DNA of 64,000 nucleotides from assembly GCA_047967505.1 (NCBI GenBank), contig CM106538.1. One strand, written 5' to 3'. The position numbers and the translations under genes are program-made. Positions 39,258 through 50,427 of the stretch are shown in pieces (within the stretch, counting starts at the first letter, position 1; each line of letters starts with the position of its first letter). Source of the stretch: Dipteris shenzhenensis. Lineage: Eukaryota > Polypodiophyta > Polypodiopsida > Gleicheniales. A model generated the notes under the pieces. That model saw only the letters and a list, made by a program, of their open reading frames with translations. It did no database searches and was not told where the DNA came from.

Positions 39258-40819
39258 ATGGATATTCCGTCAGCCAATCCTACTTCACCTCCACCGGTCG
39301 CGAAAACTATTACTTTTTCTAAAGACGATTTACAGCAGCTCAAGAAGGACGTAGAGATTAAATGCTCTACCACGTTGCTCGCACGCATCTTCGGGTCTCA
39401 CCCTTCCAAATCCCAAGCCAGAGACTAGATGCTTGCGGCTCTCCCCCCAGACCTCACTCCACGATTGTTAGATGTTCGTCTTCTGGGACAAGGTTTTTTT
39501 CAGTTGTTTTTGACACTCCAGAGGCTGCGAGCACAGTGCTCAAAGCTGAGTTTTTACACCTGGGACACAAGAAGATCTTTTTTGATGCCTTTGATATTGG
39601 TTTCAACCCAGTGGAGGCAGATAAGGAAATCTTTTCGCTCTTCATCTAATTTCTCAGGCTTCCCTAGGTTTACCATCGACTTCTTTCTGTTATTGGGGAG
39701 CATTTCGGCACGGTTGCTGAGATCCCACCCTTCCCTGGGTTGCTGTTGATTACAGCAGAGGCAACCAAGGCTGATGGGGTACCTAGAGTTAGGGTCCTCT
39801 GTAAGGATCCGAACCTTACGATGGACCATGTTATGATCCAACGCCCGGATGGTTCCTTTTTTCGCCAGAGAGTAGAGATTACAAGCAGACAGGACCAATG
39901 CAGGATATGCATGACCATTGGACAGTTTGCGAGGGATTGCCCCAGGAAGAAGAAAAGGCCCAAGAAGCCCTCTGGTAGAGCTACCGCCCCACGGCCTTGA
40001 CAGGGGGGTGGTACAGTTTCAGCACCTGCTCCTCGGCCTCGACAGGGGGGTGATACAGGTCCAACACCTCCTCCTCGGCCTCGACAGGGGGGTGGTATAG
40101 GTCCAGCACCTGCTCCTCGACCTCCACATGGTGGTCCTTCTCAGGATGGTGGCATAGCTCTTACTCGCCAGAGTGCTCCTCCACTGAGCACTCCTTTGGT
40201 ACCGCCACCTTCTACCTCAAGTGTCTTACGACCTGCAGGGTCACCCGACGCATACCAGTGTGTAGATTCCTCCTTCAGTTCACGAGGATACACTAGTGGA
40301 CTCTGCTTCACCTCGGGTTGTCCCTCCAGTGTCACCTCACACAGTCCGAGACGCTTCAACTTTGACCTCCTCCCCGGTTGCAGCTTCTCCCCTAGAACCA
40401 ATAGTGCCAGACACTCTCCTCGAGGCAGTAGAGGTCTCCGCATCTATGCAGACAGAGGATTGAGAGCAATCCTCACTTCCTCCCTTGGATAGGGGAAAGG
40501 GGATGGTTTACACTGTTGATCCTCTTCCCTTAGAAGGGATCCTTCGCACTCCGGTGTCTGGCCTGATTCACAGGAACTCATTTTCAGCTCTGGCAGATGC
40601 TTCGGATTTCCGAGAGGAGTTTGTGCCCTCTACTTTTGGTGAGCCAATGATTGGGTTTCATGTTGATAGGGCATCAGGTGGCAGGTTCTTTCCCCTGTTG
40701 ATTTTCCGCCACTTGGTTTCATTTCTCGCTCCTCGAGCAGGAGGTGTTCCCTTGCTGAGGGGTTTGTTTTCGCCACTAGGTCGGGTAAGGTGTTCCACTC
40801 TACATCCTCCCGTCGATGA
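39258..40819 (+). pseudogene. LINE-B ORF1 (DUF4283, zinc knuckle), most complete copy
   Basis: ATG opens MDIPSANPTSPPP, then KDDLQQLKKDVEIKC and the DUF4283-like core, interrupted by a TAG at 39427 and further lesions near 39647. The knuckle reads QCRICMTIGQFARDCP; His is replaced by Gln. Next is a 42-bp (14-residue) Pro/Arg/Gly repeat, a Ser/Pro linker, HRNSFSALADASDF, and a C-terminus ending KVFHSTSSRR with TGA at 40817-40819. DUF4283 plus a CCHC knuckle is the usual ORF1 of plant L1 LINEs; it binds the element's RNA. Confidence 0.8.
39992..40130 (+). repeat. 42-bp in-frame repeat in LINE-B ORF1
   Basis: CGGCCT(T/C)GACAGGGGGGTG starts at 39993, 40034 and 40076 (period about 42). It encodes PRPRQGG plus a variable APAP/TPPP segment. 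The first copy has TGA in place of Arg. Confidence 0.8.
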
Positions 40820-43800
40820 GGATTGTTAGCTGGAACATACAAGGCCTAGCTGGTGTCCCACATCGCGGCTGCAGACAGCTGCAGCTTCATCCAAGTGTTA
40901 CTGGGGGTTCCATTGATATCTTATTTATTCAGGAGCACAAACTGGATTCTAGAGATTGTACCAAGTGAGGCAAGTTGCTTTCTGGCCACACATTTTGGTC
41001 GCCTGCCTTGGGCACTAGGGGGGGCACTTCTATTTCAGTTTCGCAGTCGGTTCTTCCCTTAGTTGTTGGACACGGAGTCATTATTCCCTCTAGGGCTCAA
41101 TGGATTATTCTCTTGATTGGAGGGCGTAGGTTGGTTTCCTTAACCTGTATGCCTCCAACATTAGAGGGGAACATGTCATTATGTGGAAGGATTTGCTCTC
41201 TTAGGCCCCCATTGCAGATTCATGGGTGATTGGAGGTGACTTTAACATTGTTGAGTTACCGCAGACAAAAAAGGAGGTAGAGAAGGAGGACTTCAGTCTT
41301 TGGAGAGAGCAGCATGGGATGCCTTCCTTCTTCACTACTGTGGCAGAGATACTTGGTTGGATGATGCCTTTCTTATTCAACCACAGTTCCTCTTATTCTC
41401 TTGGTCGAACAGGAGGCAACAGATACCTATTCATGCACGCATTGATAGATTTTATGTAGATGATTGGGCACTAGACAGAGGTGGATCGGTATGCATTGCT
41501 GCTGGGGTTTTCACTTCGGACCACTTTCCTGTTGTGCTGGCTATCTCAAAGCCTCACTTGAGAGGCCGGTCTGCTAGCATCAAAATTCCAGATGCCTTGT
41601 ACACAAAGGAGGGCCTTACAGAGGTAGCCCTGTAGATATGTGGGCAGCCATATCCATCACATGTAGCTGCTGCCCTTTTTGGTATTAGCGACTTCTACCA
41701 CTCAGTTGCTTGTACCAGGAGATAAGATATTCTCAGACGTGAGATTGGTGTTCGCCAGCAGTTGGCAGCTTTGCAGAGCGAAGAGCAGAAACGGCCTTCA
41801 GATGCTTGGATTCAGGAGCGCCTTGCTACAGCAAGGGCTCATCAACAGATATTGCTTGATCAAAGAGCAGAGTATGCCTTTCATGCACAGGAGTCCTTCT
41901 GGATTCAGATGGGTGGTAGAGTCAATAAACACATTTTCTCTACTCTTGGCCCTAGACATAGTAGAGAGAGTGTATCCCAACTTATTGACTCACATGGGGT
42001 TTTACAGACAGATCCAGATGATGTCATGTGCATAGCTTCATATTTTTATGCCGCCCTTCTTACTGCAAATCTTGACACACGGGAAGAGAGGATGCTAGAC
42101 AGGTTATTTGGCAGAGCATCCCTTTGTTGGTGAAACCGGATATGCATGTTTTGCTTGATGCACCTTTCACCAACACAGAGTTTAGGACTGCACTTTCAGG
42201 CCTTCACAAGGGCAAGTGCCCAGGTTCGGATGGCCTCACCCCTCTTTTTTCATTGCATTTTGGGATATGATTGGAGACTACATTACTTCAGCCCTGTAGG
42301 GCATTTGGGACTCTGGCGAGATGCCCGGGTCACTCACAGAGGGTCTCATCCACCTTATCCGGAAAGGAGGTTGCAGAAATTTAGTGTCCCAGTGGAGGCC
42401 TATCACACTTCTGGGGACATGTTACAAGATTATGGCCAAGGCAATCAGCCTCTGATTGCAGCCCCTTCTCCCAGATCTTATTCATGACACTCAGATGGGA
42501 TTTGTGCATGGCAGAAGCATTTTTTATAACATTTTCTCTTTTTGGGAAGCTTCAAAGTGGGCCATGCAGAGCGGCCAGAATCTAGCCATTCTACTCTTAG
42601 ATTTTGTGAAAGATTATGACAGAGTAGATTGGGTTTTTTGGAGGGCACCCTTCTACATTTTGGCTTTACTGATGCTTGGATCAGAGGTGTTTCCTCTTTG
42701 TACATATCAGCCCACAGCCAGGTACTTATTGGTGAGAAAAGGGGTGAGAGATTTTAGATTTCTAGATCAGTCTGTCAGGGATGTCCCCTTGCTCCTTTTC
42801 TTTTTTTGTTCATGGTTGAAGCTATGAGTATCTATGTTAGATCTCAACCTGACATCTTTGGTATTTGGGCTGCCAGGTCGGCTTGGATATTTCTTCCACG
42901 CAGCAGTTTGCTCCCGTGTTGGAGAGCATCAGGAGGAAGCTCCTTTTTTGGAGCTCAGCCAAGCTAGATCTTGCCTCTAGAGTTGTGGTGGTCAACCAGG
43001 TCCTCTTGGCCATGGCTTGGTTTGTTTGTTCATGTTGGTGCCGTTCTAAGAACTGCATCACTCAGCTCAGGAGACCGATCAAAAATTTTCTTTGGAGTGG
43101 GCTTGATGGCACAGCAGATGCGTTAGCCAGGGTGGCTTGGGAGACCCTCATCCTCCCTACACAGGAAGGGGTCTCAATATTATTGATCCAGATTTACAAT
43201 GCAGAGCTTTACTCTGCAAGATAGTGGTGTGGGGACTAATGCCAGGGCAGGAGCTGTGTAAGGCCTTTTTTATTAGTAGCATACAAACGTGCACACCTTC
43301 TTCAGGAGGAGACTGGATGAGCAGTATTAGGTGGATTTTCACCATAGCACACCTGAGATCACCTTCGTCCCCTCTCATGGTTGCCATACTAAAAGCATGG
43401 GCCAGTTTCAGGAGCACTCTTCGGAGGATTCCTCCTTCGTCTCATGAAAAGATTGATAGGCAACCAATCATGTGGAATGACAGTATATTGGATGATCATG
43501 GCAGACCACTTGGTGCCTCACTCTACATGCAGTGGTCCAGGTGGGAGAGGGGACCCGCCTCATCATTGGGGTCATGGAAAGCTTTCCACAGGCTTCCAGA
43601 GGAGACCAAATCTCAATTGACGGGACATCTCAGAGGGAGTGCAGGGAGGATCTTGCAGATTGAGGCAGTCCTTCCAGTGGATTGGGTAGACACAGATGAT
43701 ATGCCACTCACTTGCTCCACTTGGGCATGTACTTTTACGAGAGGCGGTGTTCCTCTTCAGGTTTTGGCCTTTCGAGATGCACATGAGGATGCTTTGGTTT

Positions 43801-44420
43801 TTAGTGTGCATGATGGTGGCAGATTGCTCAGGTCCACAGAGGACATCTTGCTTGAGTATGCTTTTCAGCCTATCAGGGTTGTAGGTCTTTTGGTGTAGGG
43901 ATCTGAGTCAGAGTGGTTCCTTGACCTAGACCCCCGGCTTCTCTCCACCGGATCTTGGAGGCTTTGGCTCTACAGGGGAGTTCCCATTAGGTATTTGCAG
44001 TGGGACCCTGGAGAGTGGGAGTGGATTGGCGCAGGGGATCGAGAGAAGAGCATCTCCTTCTTTCGTTACACGGTCAGTAATGCCAAGAGATTCTAGCTCA
44101 ATAGTAGAGGTTGGAGACCTTCCAGAGTTCCTCATTGGGAGACATTTGATATCACTGCGGATTTGCAGAGGTGCTTCTGGAAGAGACTCTAGAAATCCCA
44201 TAGGAATAGAAAGATCACTCTTTTCTTTTGGCTTTCTATCCATGGTGGGATTGCAGTGAACCTTTGGAGATCCAGGTTCAGAGCCACCCTACTTGCCCTC
44301 GTTGCCTCTCTGCTTTGGAGACTATTCAGCATCGCTTATGGGATTGCAGACAAGTGAGGATGATTTTTGGCAGGAGAGAAATCAGCCAAGTCTATCCTTG
44401 TAGCTCTAATACCCTTCACG
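40816..44420 (+). pseudogene. LINE-B ORF2 (endonuclease, RT, zf-RVT), broken
   Basis: The ATG overlaps the ORF1 stop (ATGA). Endonuclease motifs: MRIVSWNIQGLAG, DILFIQEHKLD, GGDFNIVELP (about 41228), HARIDRFYVDDW and TSDHFPVV. RT: KGKCPGSDGLTPLF (about 42200), FVHGRSIFYNIFSFW, AILLLDFVKDYDRVDW (about 42580) and CPLAPFLF. The sequence then jumps from AMSIYVRSQPDIFGI to QVGLDISSTQQFAPVLESI near 42870, skipping the YADD motif, so the palm is deleted. Thumb (FLWSGLDG), then zf-RVT CPRCLSALETIQHRLWDC (about 44305-44355). Many frameshifts. No LINE tail at the 3' end. Confidence 0.85.
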
Positions 44421-45894
44421 GGAGTCCTAGCAGGACAAAGACCAGCAAAACAACCAACCCTGGCTGTTCCTGGCACACAGAAAGGCTAGTTGCAACAAGG
44501 CAAGGAACTCTGAAGGTTTTGAGGCAGCAGGGGAGCTTCGAGGAAGCAATCGACTGATATGAAGGCTCTGAGAAGCGAATCTGTTTGGAGGAGTTCTCAA
44601 TCACTCTGGCAGGCAAAATCAGCAAGAGCAGCCCTAGAAGAGGTGAAAAACAGCAAATACGATTTCCTTCTGGCCCCTAGCAGTCCAATCTTGAAAGGCA
44701 AAATGGATCTGGTACCAATCTGGCACACCGAAAGCCTACAACAAAGATTTCGCCCTGTTCTAGAGGCCCGGAGCAGCTCAAATCATAGGAAAACTGACAG
44801 CGATTTGCCAGAAGAGCTCTAGCAAATTGCAAAATCCTGGAACAGGCAAGGGAGCTCCTGCAAACTGCGAAATTTTTGGAACGGCCCCGTGAACACCCAC
44901 AGCAGTGAATCGCCCTGTCTGGAATTAGAAACCAGCCTGAAACAGTGCACAAAATGGGAACATATGCCCTGGCAACACCTGGATGAATTGTGATTTCTGA
45001 AATCAGCTCCCAGAACAGCCCTGATGAATTGCAATTTCTTGTAGCAGCCTTTGGAAGATGCAATTTTGCTGTCCTAGACCTGGCAGGGCTCATGGGTGAT
45101 GGCAGATATGACAAACAGACTCTCGGAAGGTGTGTGGATAGCTGGGAAGCAAGAAAAATGAGATTTTGAACTGAGAGAAAGTTGAACCAGCCCTAACTCA
45201 GCCCCCAATCCACTTGAGCCAAAAAGAGCTGCCCTTACTTGCCCTACAAGTCACTGAATTTTTACCCCTCTCTACCCTCAAATCCTTTGCCTTGGCCCAT
45301 GGAATTAATTGCACTGAAGTGTCCTTTACAGATTTAATCAGTTTGAGGCCAAGTCATTCACCGTAAATTCCTAAAAATTATAAATTCACGTCCGTGACAA
45401 ATGGCATGGCAGCAAAACATGTGAACATGGCATGGAATAGGTGGCATATGATATGGCATTAGCCATATGGCAAGTCAACATATGGTTGACATGTGTCCAG
45501 GTCGGCTATCTGGTCAGCCTAGATATAGGGCTCATTGCTTGGGCGATATAAGCAATGGTTGCACCTCAAATCTGCATCAGAATTACATTCACAAGTGGCT
45601 CTTCATCTATTTATCTCTTGAAGGCAGCAAGAGTGATTAGGAAGTGTGCAATGTGGCAGATTATTTCATCTCCCATCTCAGAATTTGTGCAAGGCAGTCT
45701 AATGAAATCCAGAAGTGGAGAGTGTGGTTTCCAAATATTGTGCGGGTGGAAGAACCATGATCGATTTTTGCTATTTTCATTTCTCCAAGCCAAAGCAGTA
45801 GAGCTTGATAGATTAGATCCCCCTCAGTCAAGCCAAGTTCTTTCCTAGGGAAGCTGTACTTTGATAGAGATGATGGAAGACAGAACCATTAGTT
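44421..45894. other. No recognisable gene; possible gypsy leader
   Basis: Sequence rich in GCAAATTGCAAAATCCTGGA-like motifs up to 45060, then anonymous. TATA-like sequences at about 45521 and 45548 (GATATAGGG, GATATAAGC) precede a gypsy gag remnant at 45900 and could belong to its LTR or leader. No paired LTR was found. Confidence 0.3.
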
Positions 45895-46130
45895 CTCTTG
45901 TCTTGGCTCAACCAATTTGAGAGCTACTTTTCTGTTGTGTAGATGCAAGACAACAAGAAGTGCATCTTGGCTTCCATGCACTTGATGGGAGAAGCTGTCA
46001 CGAAGCTACTATGATTGGGCGGAGCTCATGAAGGACATTCGAGCCCATTTCTTGCCACCCCACCCAATAATGGACGGTCTTCTGGAAGGAAGAAAGGGAG
46101 CTGAACAGAGTGAGAGCAATGCAAAACGTG
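45895..46130 (+). pseudogene. Ty3/gypsy gag remnant
   Basis: From 45904 the frame reads WLNQFESYFSVV, stop, MQDNKKCILASMHLMGEAVT, then after a shift YDWAELMKDIRAHFLPPHP. This matches retrotransposon gag (W-(L/I)-x-x-x-E-x-Y-F ... A-x-x-x-L-x-G-x-A-x-x-W ... F-x-P). It is cut at 46131 by a copia LTR; gypsy protease reappears at 49330. Confidence 0.65.
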
Positions 46131-46325
46131 TGATAGAAATGAGATTGGAACAACATACAAAGATGAGGTTTTGTCTAAGTGAAAAAACCTTATACTAACC
46201 ACCAACTGTAGCTAGAGATCCTAACTGTGGTTAGGGGGAAAAACCTCTAATGAGGGAAAAGTTCCCCTAACCCACTTATTGACATTACATTGGTCACTGC
46301 CTAGAATATGGCAATAATTCTAACA
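46131..46325 (-). repeat. 3' LTR of the minus-strand copia element
   Basis: A 195-bp segment starts TGTTAGAATTATTGCC on the minus strand (46325) and ends CATTTCTATCA (46131), giving TG...CA ends. It lies about 40 bases after the copia pol stop and is preceded by a purine-rich GGCACTATAGGAGAG. The matching 5' LTR is not in the window. Confidence 0.55.
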
Positions 46326-46365
46326 CTCTCCTATAGTGCCCATGTGATGATGTACAAGGAAATGA

Positions 46366-48946
46366 TCAATCACCAAAAGGAGATAAGTTCAGGGCACTGT
46401 GAAATGCCTCAAACTTCTCACGTGGAAGTGCTTTGGTGAAGATATCTGCAACATTGTCATGTGTTGACACATAGATCATACTGATCTCCCTTGCATGCAA
46501 CTTCTCTCTGACATAGTGATAGTGAACCTCATTGTGCTTTGTGCGAGCATGAAACACAAGATTCTTGGCCACTGCTATAGCACTCTGACTATCAGTGAGA
46601 ATGGGAGAAGGATCCTCCAATGAGAGATGAAGATCAGCAAATACACGGCGCAGCCAAACACACTAGACTGTTCCGGTGAAAGCTGCCCTGTACTCAGCTT
46701 CATACGAGGAGGTAACCACAATAGCTTGTTTCTTGCTCAACCAAGAAATGCAAGCATGTCCCAAAAAGAAACAATTGCTACTTATGAACTGCCTAGTATC
46801 ATAGTCTCCAGCCCAATGTAAGTCACTGTAAGCATGCATCTGCAAGTCACCCCCCCTGGGGAACATCAAGCCGTAAGACTTTGTGCCTTGCAAGTAGCGG
46901 AAGATGCGTTTTACAGCTATCACCTGTGATACTGCAAACTGAATATCGGGCCGTGTATTGCACAAAAAAATGAGGCATTCTACAGCCAAGCTGTAGAGTG
47001 TGGCAGCTACTAATTCACCTATATCATACATAGTAAGCTTCAGCCCTGGCGCCATGGGAGTGGCTGTAGGCTTGCAATCTTGCATGTTGAACCGATCCAA
47101 GAGCTTTTGCACATACTTGGATTGAGACGTAATGATGCCACGTCTCTCTTGTAAGAACTGGATCCCCAAATAAAAATGTAACATGCCCAAATCTAACATG
47201 TCAAATGTAGCTTTCAATTCAGCTTTGAAATCTGCAATTTTTTGTTCATTTGACCCTGTGAGTAGCATGTCATCTACATAAACAATGATGACTAAAATAT
47301 CCTCCCCATCCTTCTGGATGTAGAGGGTACTTTCAGTTGGACTGTTATGAAGCCCCTTGCTGGTCATAAAGGCATCAATTTTGGAGTACCATGCATGTGG
47401 GGCTTGTTTCAGCCCATACAAAGCTTTATTCAGCTTGCACATTTTATGTACATTACCCGAAATTTCAAAGCCAGGAGGTTACTTGACATAAACCTATTCC
47501 AACAAGTCTCCATTGAGAAAGGTTGTTTTTATGTCCAACTAATGAACATTCCAATCAAAATGTGCAGCCATAGCAATAACTGATCTGATAGTGGTCATCC
47601 TAGAAGTAGGAGCAAATATTTCCTCATAATCTATGCCCTTCTTCTGAGCATAGCCTTTTGCAACTAGCCGAGCCTTGTACCTATCAATGGACCCATCTGG
47701 CCTTCTTTTGACTTTGAAAACCCATCTGGTACCTATGGCATTCTTTCTTGGTGGCAAATCCACAAGATTCCAGGTTTGATTTTTATTAATAGACTGCAAC
47801 TCATCTTGCATGGCATTCATCCACTGCACATTGTCTTTGGCCTCTTCAAAAGTATCAGGCTCTTCCTCATCAAGAAGAGTACATACAAAAGCTGATTCAA
47901 CAGATGAACCCCCCCCCTTCGTGTCTTGCTGCACTACGAATTCTGCCAGGCAAAGGAGCATCAAGCCTACTCTCCCTGAGCGTTTGGAGCAGCCAATTCG
48001 GAACAGTTTTGGCTGCGTGTATTTGTGTAATCTCTTGCCTAGCAGCATCTTCCACTGCCTGTGGCTAAATCAGCCGGTGGCTGAATCGGGGCATGTGGAA
48101 CAGGAGGAGCTTGCGTGAGGCAACTTTTTGCTCATGAGCATGCATCTATCAATCTCCATAAGAGTTCTATTCTTCCGCTCAGCTTTGCCATTTTGCTTAG
48201 GGGTTAGCCTCAATGTAAGTTGATGTGTGATGCCTTTCTCATTCAAATAAGCCTCAAATTCATGAGACATAATACTCCCCCCCTCTATCTGTGCATAGTG
48301 TCTGCACCTTGAGTCGAGTTTCATTCTCAACCTTTGCCACAAAGTGTCGAAAATGCCTACTAAACACATTTGATTTTTTATTTAAACCATAGACCCAAGT
48401 GTAGTTTGAGTAGTCATCAATAAATGTGACATAATACAGATAACCACCCAATGCAGGAGTCCTCATGGGACCGCAGACATCACTATGAATGAGCTGTAAT
48501 TTTCGAACAGCTCTTACTGCACCATCCTTTTTAAAGGGAAACCTGTGCATCTTCCCAAATATGCACCCTTCATAGGCATGAGGGGAAGGTGACTCCAAGG
48601 GAGGCAAAGCATCAACCATAGCATATTTCCGACGTGTCATTAAGCTACCATAACTGATATGCCTGTATCTGGCATGCCATAACTCTGCATTTTGCATAGC
48701 AACAATGGGACTAGAAATTGCAAGTGCATGATTTGGTTTTTTCTTTAAAAAATCAAGCTGAAAAAGACCATGAAAATGTGTGCTAGATAGTCTCAAATAA
48801 TAATCATCTTCTCTGTCTCGAACTGCACACTCGTCATCCTCAAAGGCAACCTGAAATCCTCTTTTATTGAGAGAGGACACTGAAAGAAAAATTTTCTTGA
48901 TTCCAGGCACATAAAGCACATCATCAGGCCAATGATGTGAGCTCAC
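46366..48946 (-). pseudogene. Ty1/copia pol: integrase, reverse transcriptase, RNase H
   Basis: Read from 48946 down: LYVPGIKKIFLSVSSL, the gag-pre-integrase LWHARYRHISYGSL, then integrase with LIHSDVCGPM, FIDDYSNYTWVY and TDRGGEY (first two catalytic Asp). A frameshift near 48260-48300 leads to QNGKAERKNRTL (catalytic Glu). RT: WNLVDLPPRKNAIGTRWVFK, KARLVAKGYAQKKGIDYEEI, ALYGLKQAPHAWY and IIVYVDDMLLTGS. RNase H: YSDLHWAGDY, SSYEAEYRA, LTDSQSAI and ADIFTKALPREKFE, stop at 46366. Gag and protease are missing. Only a few stops, so relatively young. Confidence 0.9.
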
Positions 48947-49329
48947 TCAAATTTTGAGCTCATGACTAGGGGTTGCGGACCCAAAAGCCCTCTCAACAGG
49001 AAGTATCAAGAGACCTCAAGGCAAGCAGGGTCCAATCCGAACAACACCTCAGATGGCAAAGTTAGCAGCTGAAGTAAGTATGGGGGTTTTTTTTATGCAA
49101 AGGAGAAACAAAGACACGACTCAAAGCGTCTCTGTTATCACTTCCATGTGCATGGCGATGGCAAGCGGCATTGCTCCCATCTACATCCTATTGATAATTC
49201 TTCCCTCATGGCAAGATCTACCACAATCTCAAGAGCACTCTCAACAATCTCACTAGTGGCAGAAATTCAGCAGAAGGGAGACCTTCAGAAGAACCGGCAT
49301 GAGAGGTACTGGCGTGTTATGGGCAAGTA
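48947..49329. other. Unassigned sequence between copia and gypsy pieces
   Basis: The copia frame ends abruptly at about 48940. The following 380 bases may be gypsy gag C-terminal sequence leading into the protease at 49330, but no knuckle was recognised. Confidence 0.35.
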
Positions 49330-49680
49330 GCAAGCCAAAAAGTCACTATCTTGTTTGATAGTGGTAGTTCGGAAGATTTATTGGATGAGCCCCTTGCCAC
49401 CAAGCTTCGTCTTCCCACAATACATTCAACAATGGTACACCAACTCTATAGTGTATTTGGGAATACCCAACCACCAATTCGTACCACGACAATAGCATGA
49501 GACATTAAGCTCCGCATTAGTGGGATGACAGAGAAGGCCCGGGCACATTTTATGATGCCTAGTCTGGTCTACTAGAAGCTAGTAGCTGGTCTATTAATGA
49601 CTCAGCTCCAACATCAGGTACAAGTAGTTCTTGGATAGGAGTCTTCATCCTTGCCCTTGGTTCTGTTTTAGCAGAAGGGG
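49330..49680 (+). pseudogene. Ty3/gypsy protease remnant
   Basis: The frame gives QVASQKVTILFDSGSSEDLL, with the catalytic DSG at 49357-49365, then DEPLATKLRLPTIHSTMVHQ and IKLRISGM, broken by stops. This is the retropepsin of gypsy pol. It is followed within 100 bases by a polypurine tract and LTR, so RT, RNase H and integrase have been deleted. Confidence 0.65.
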
Positions 49681-49681
49681 A

Positions 49682-50100
49682 TGTCATGGGCTGTGCGGCT
49701 CATGTCATGGCTGTCTTGCTGGCAGCTCTGCAGCCCATTGCAGGCCACTGCAGCCCCACACAATATTCGGGTAGCAGACCATGGTCAAACCTGCAAGAAC
49801 AATACATTAGATGTACAAGTTGTATGCCTGCCAGTAGAGAGGCGTAGGCACCAAGAGCAGGTGCAAGACACGTGGTAGGTCAGTAGTCTGCCATGCCAGC
49901 AAGTTGGCAATCAGCAAGGTGGTTGGGTGCCACATGAGCAGGTCAACAGACAGAAGACCCAATCGGGTCAGTTTATGGCAGGCTGTAGGAAACTTACTAA
50001 GTCGGCCCTGGCCCTGTTCCAGCCTTATATAAACCTGCATTCCCCTCTCATTCCAACGTCCCTTTAGTTAACAAGATCCTCCCTCAGGTTGTTAGAAGCC
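49682..50100 (+). repeat. Probable gypsy 3' LTR
   Basis: The purine run AGAAGGGGA (to 49681) is followed by TGTCATGGGCTGTG at 49682. A promoter-like CCTTATATAAACC lies at about 50022-50034. The 3' boundary is not clear because no second copy is present; the end given is approximate. Confidence 0.45.
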
Positions 50101-50427
50101 CCAATGAACCTGTAATGGGTGGAGCACCTCCAGTGGTGGCTCCATCTCCACCTCTGGCAACAGCAATACCTTCAGCAGCAGTAGATACAGTCCATGCAGC
50201 AACTCTAGGTAACTCATAGTAGTCCCTAGGAGTTGTATAGCTCCTGTTCAAGTGAACATAGAGTTCAATACTCAACACACACAGTGATGAGGATTAGAGA
50301 AGACACCAACAGTTGGCTATACAAAATGTGCACTCTCTCTATACCAAAAAGATGAACATGATGCAATATATACTGAACCCTAATATGGGTTGCCCTAAGT
50401 CTTTAGGATTGCTTCGAGAGTCCTCTT
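50101..50427. other. Unassigned sequence
   Basis: A short frame rich in Pro/Ala (APPVVAPSPPLATAIPSAAV) at about 50115-50220 has no recognised family. It lies between two LTRs. Confidence 0.3.

Larger units (their letters stand above)
29322..39975 (+). repeat. Four-copy tandem array of a chimeric 2.5-2.75-kb unit
   Basis: Units start at CAAGGTTTCCCCCC at 29323, 31850, 34602 and 37299, giving lengths of about 2527, 2752, 2697 and 2676 bp. Each contains, in order, the 3' half of LINE-A ORF1, the LINE-A tail, about 500 bp of copia gag in antisense, a pyrimidine-rich LINE-B leader and LINE-B ORF1 up to its zinc knuckle. Copies look highly similar, with a few indels. Unduplicated flanks are LINE-A ORF1 5' sequence on the left and the remainder of LINE-B on the right, so the array arose by amplification of the interval between two insertions. 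Confidence 0.9.

Noticed and set aside
29322-39975. Tandem array as a multi-gene cluster of a novel protein family
   Set aside because: Every unit is explained as pieces of LINE-A ORF1, copia gag in antisense and LINE-B ORF1, with shared nonsense changes. The fusion frames (for example 34486-34875) are junction by-products.
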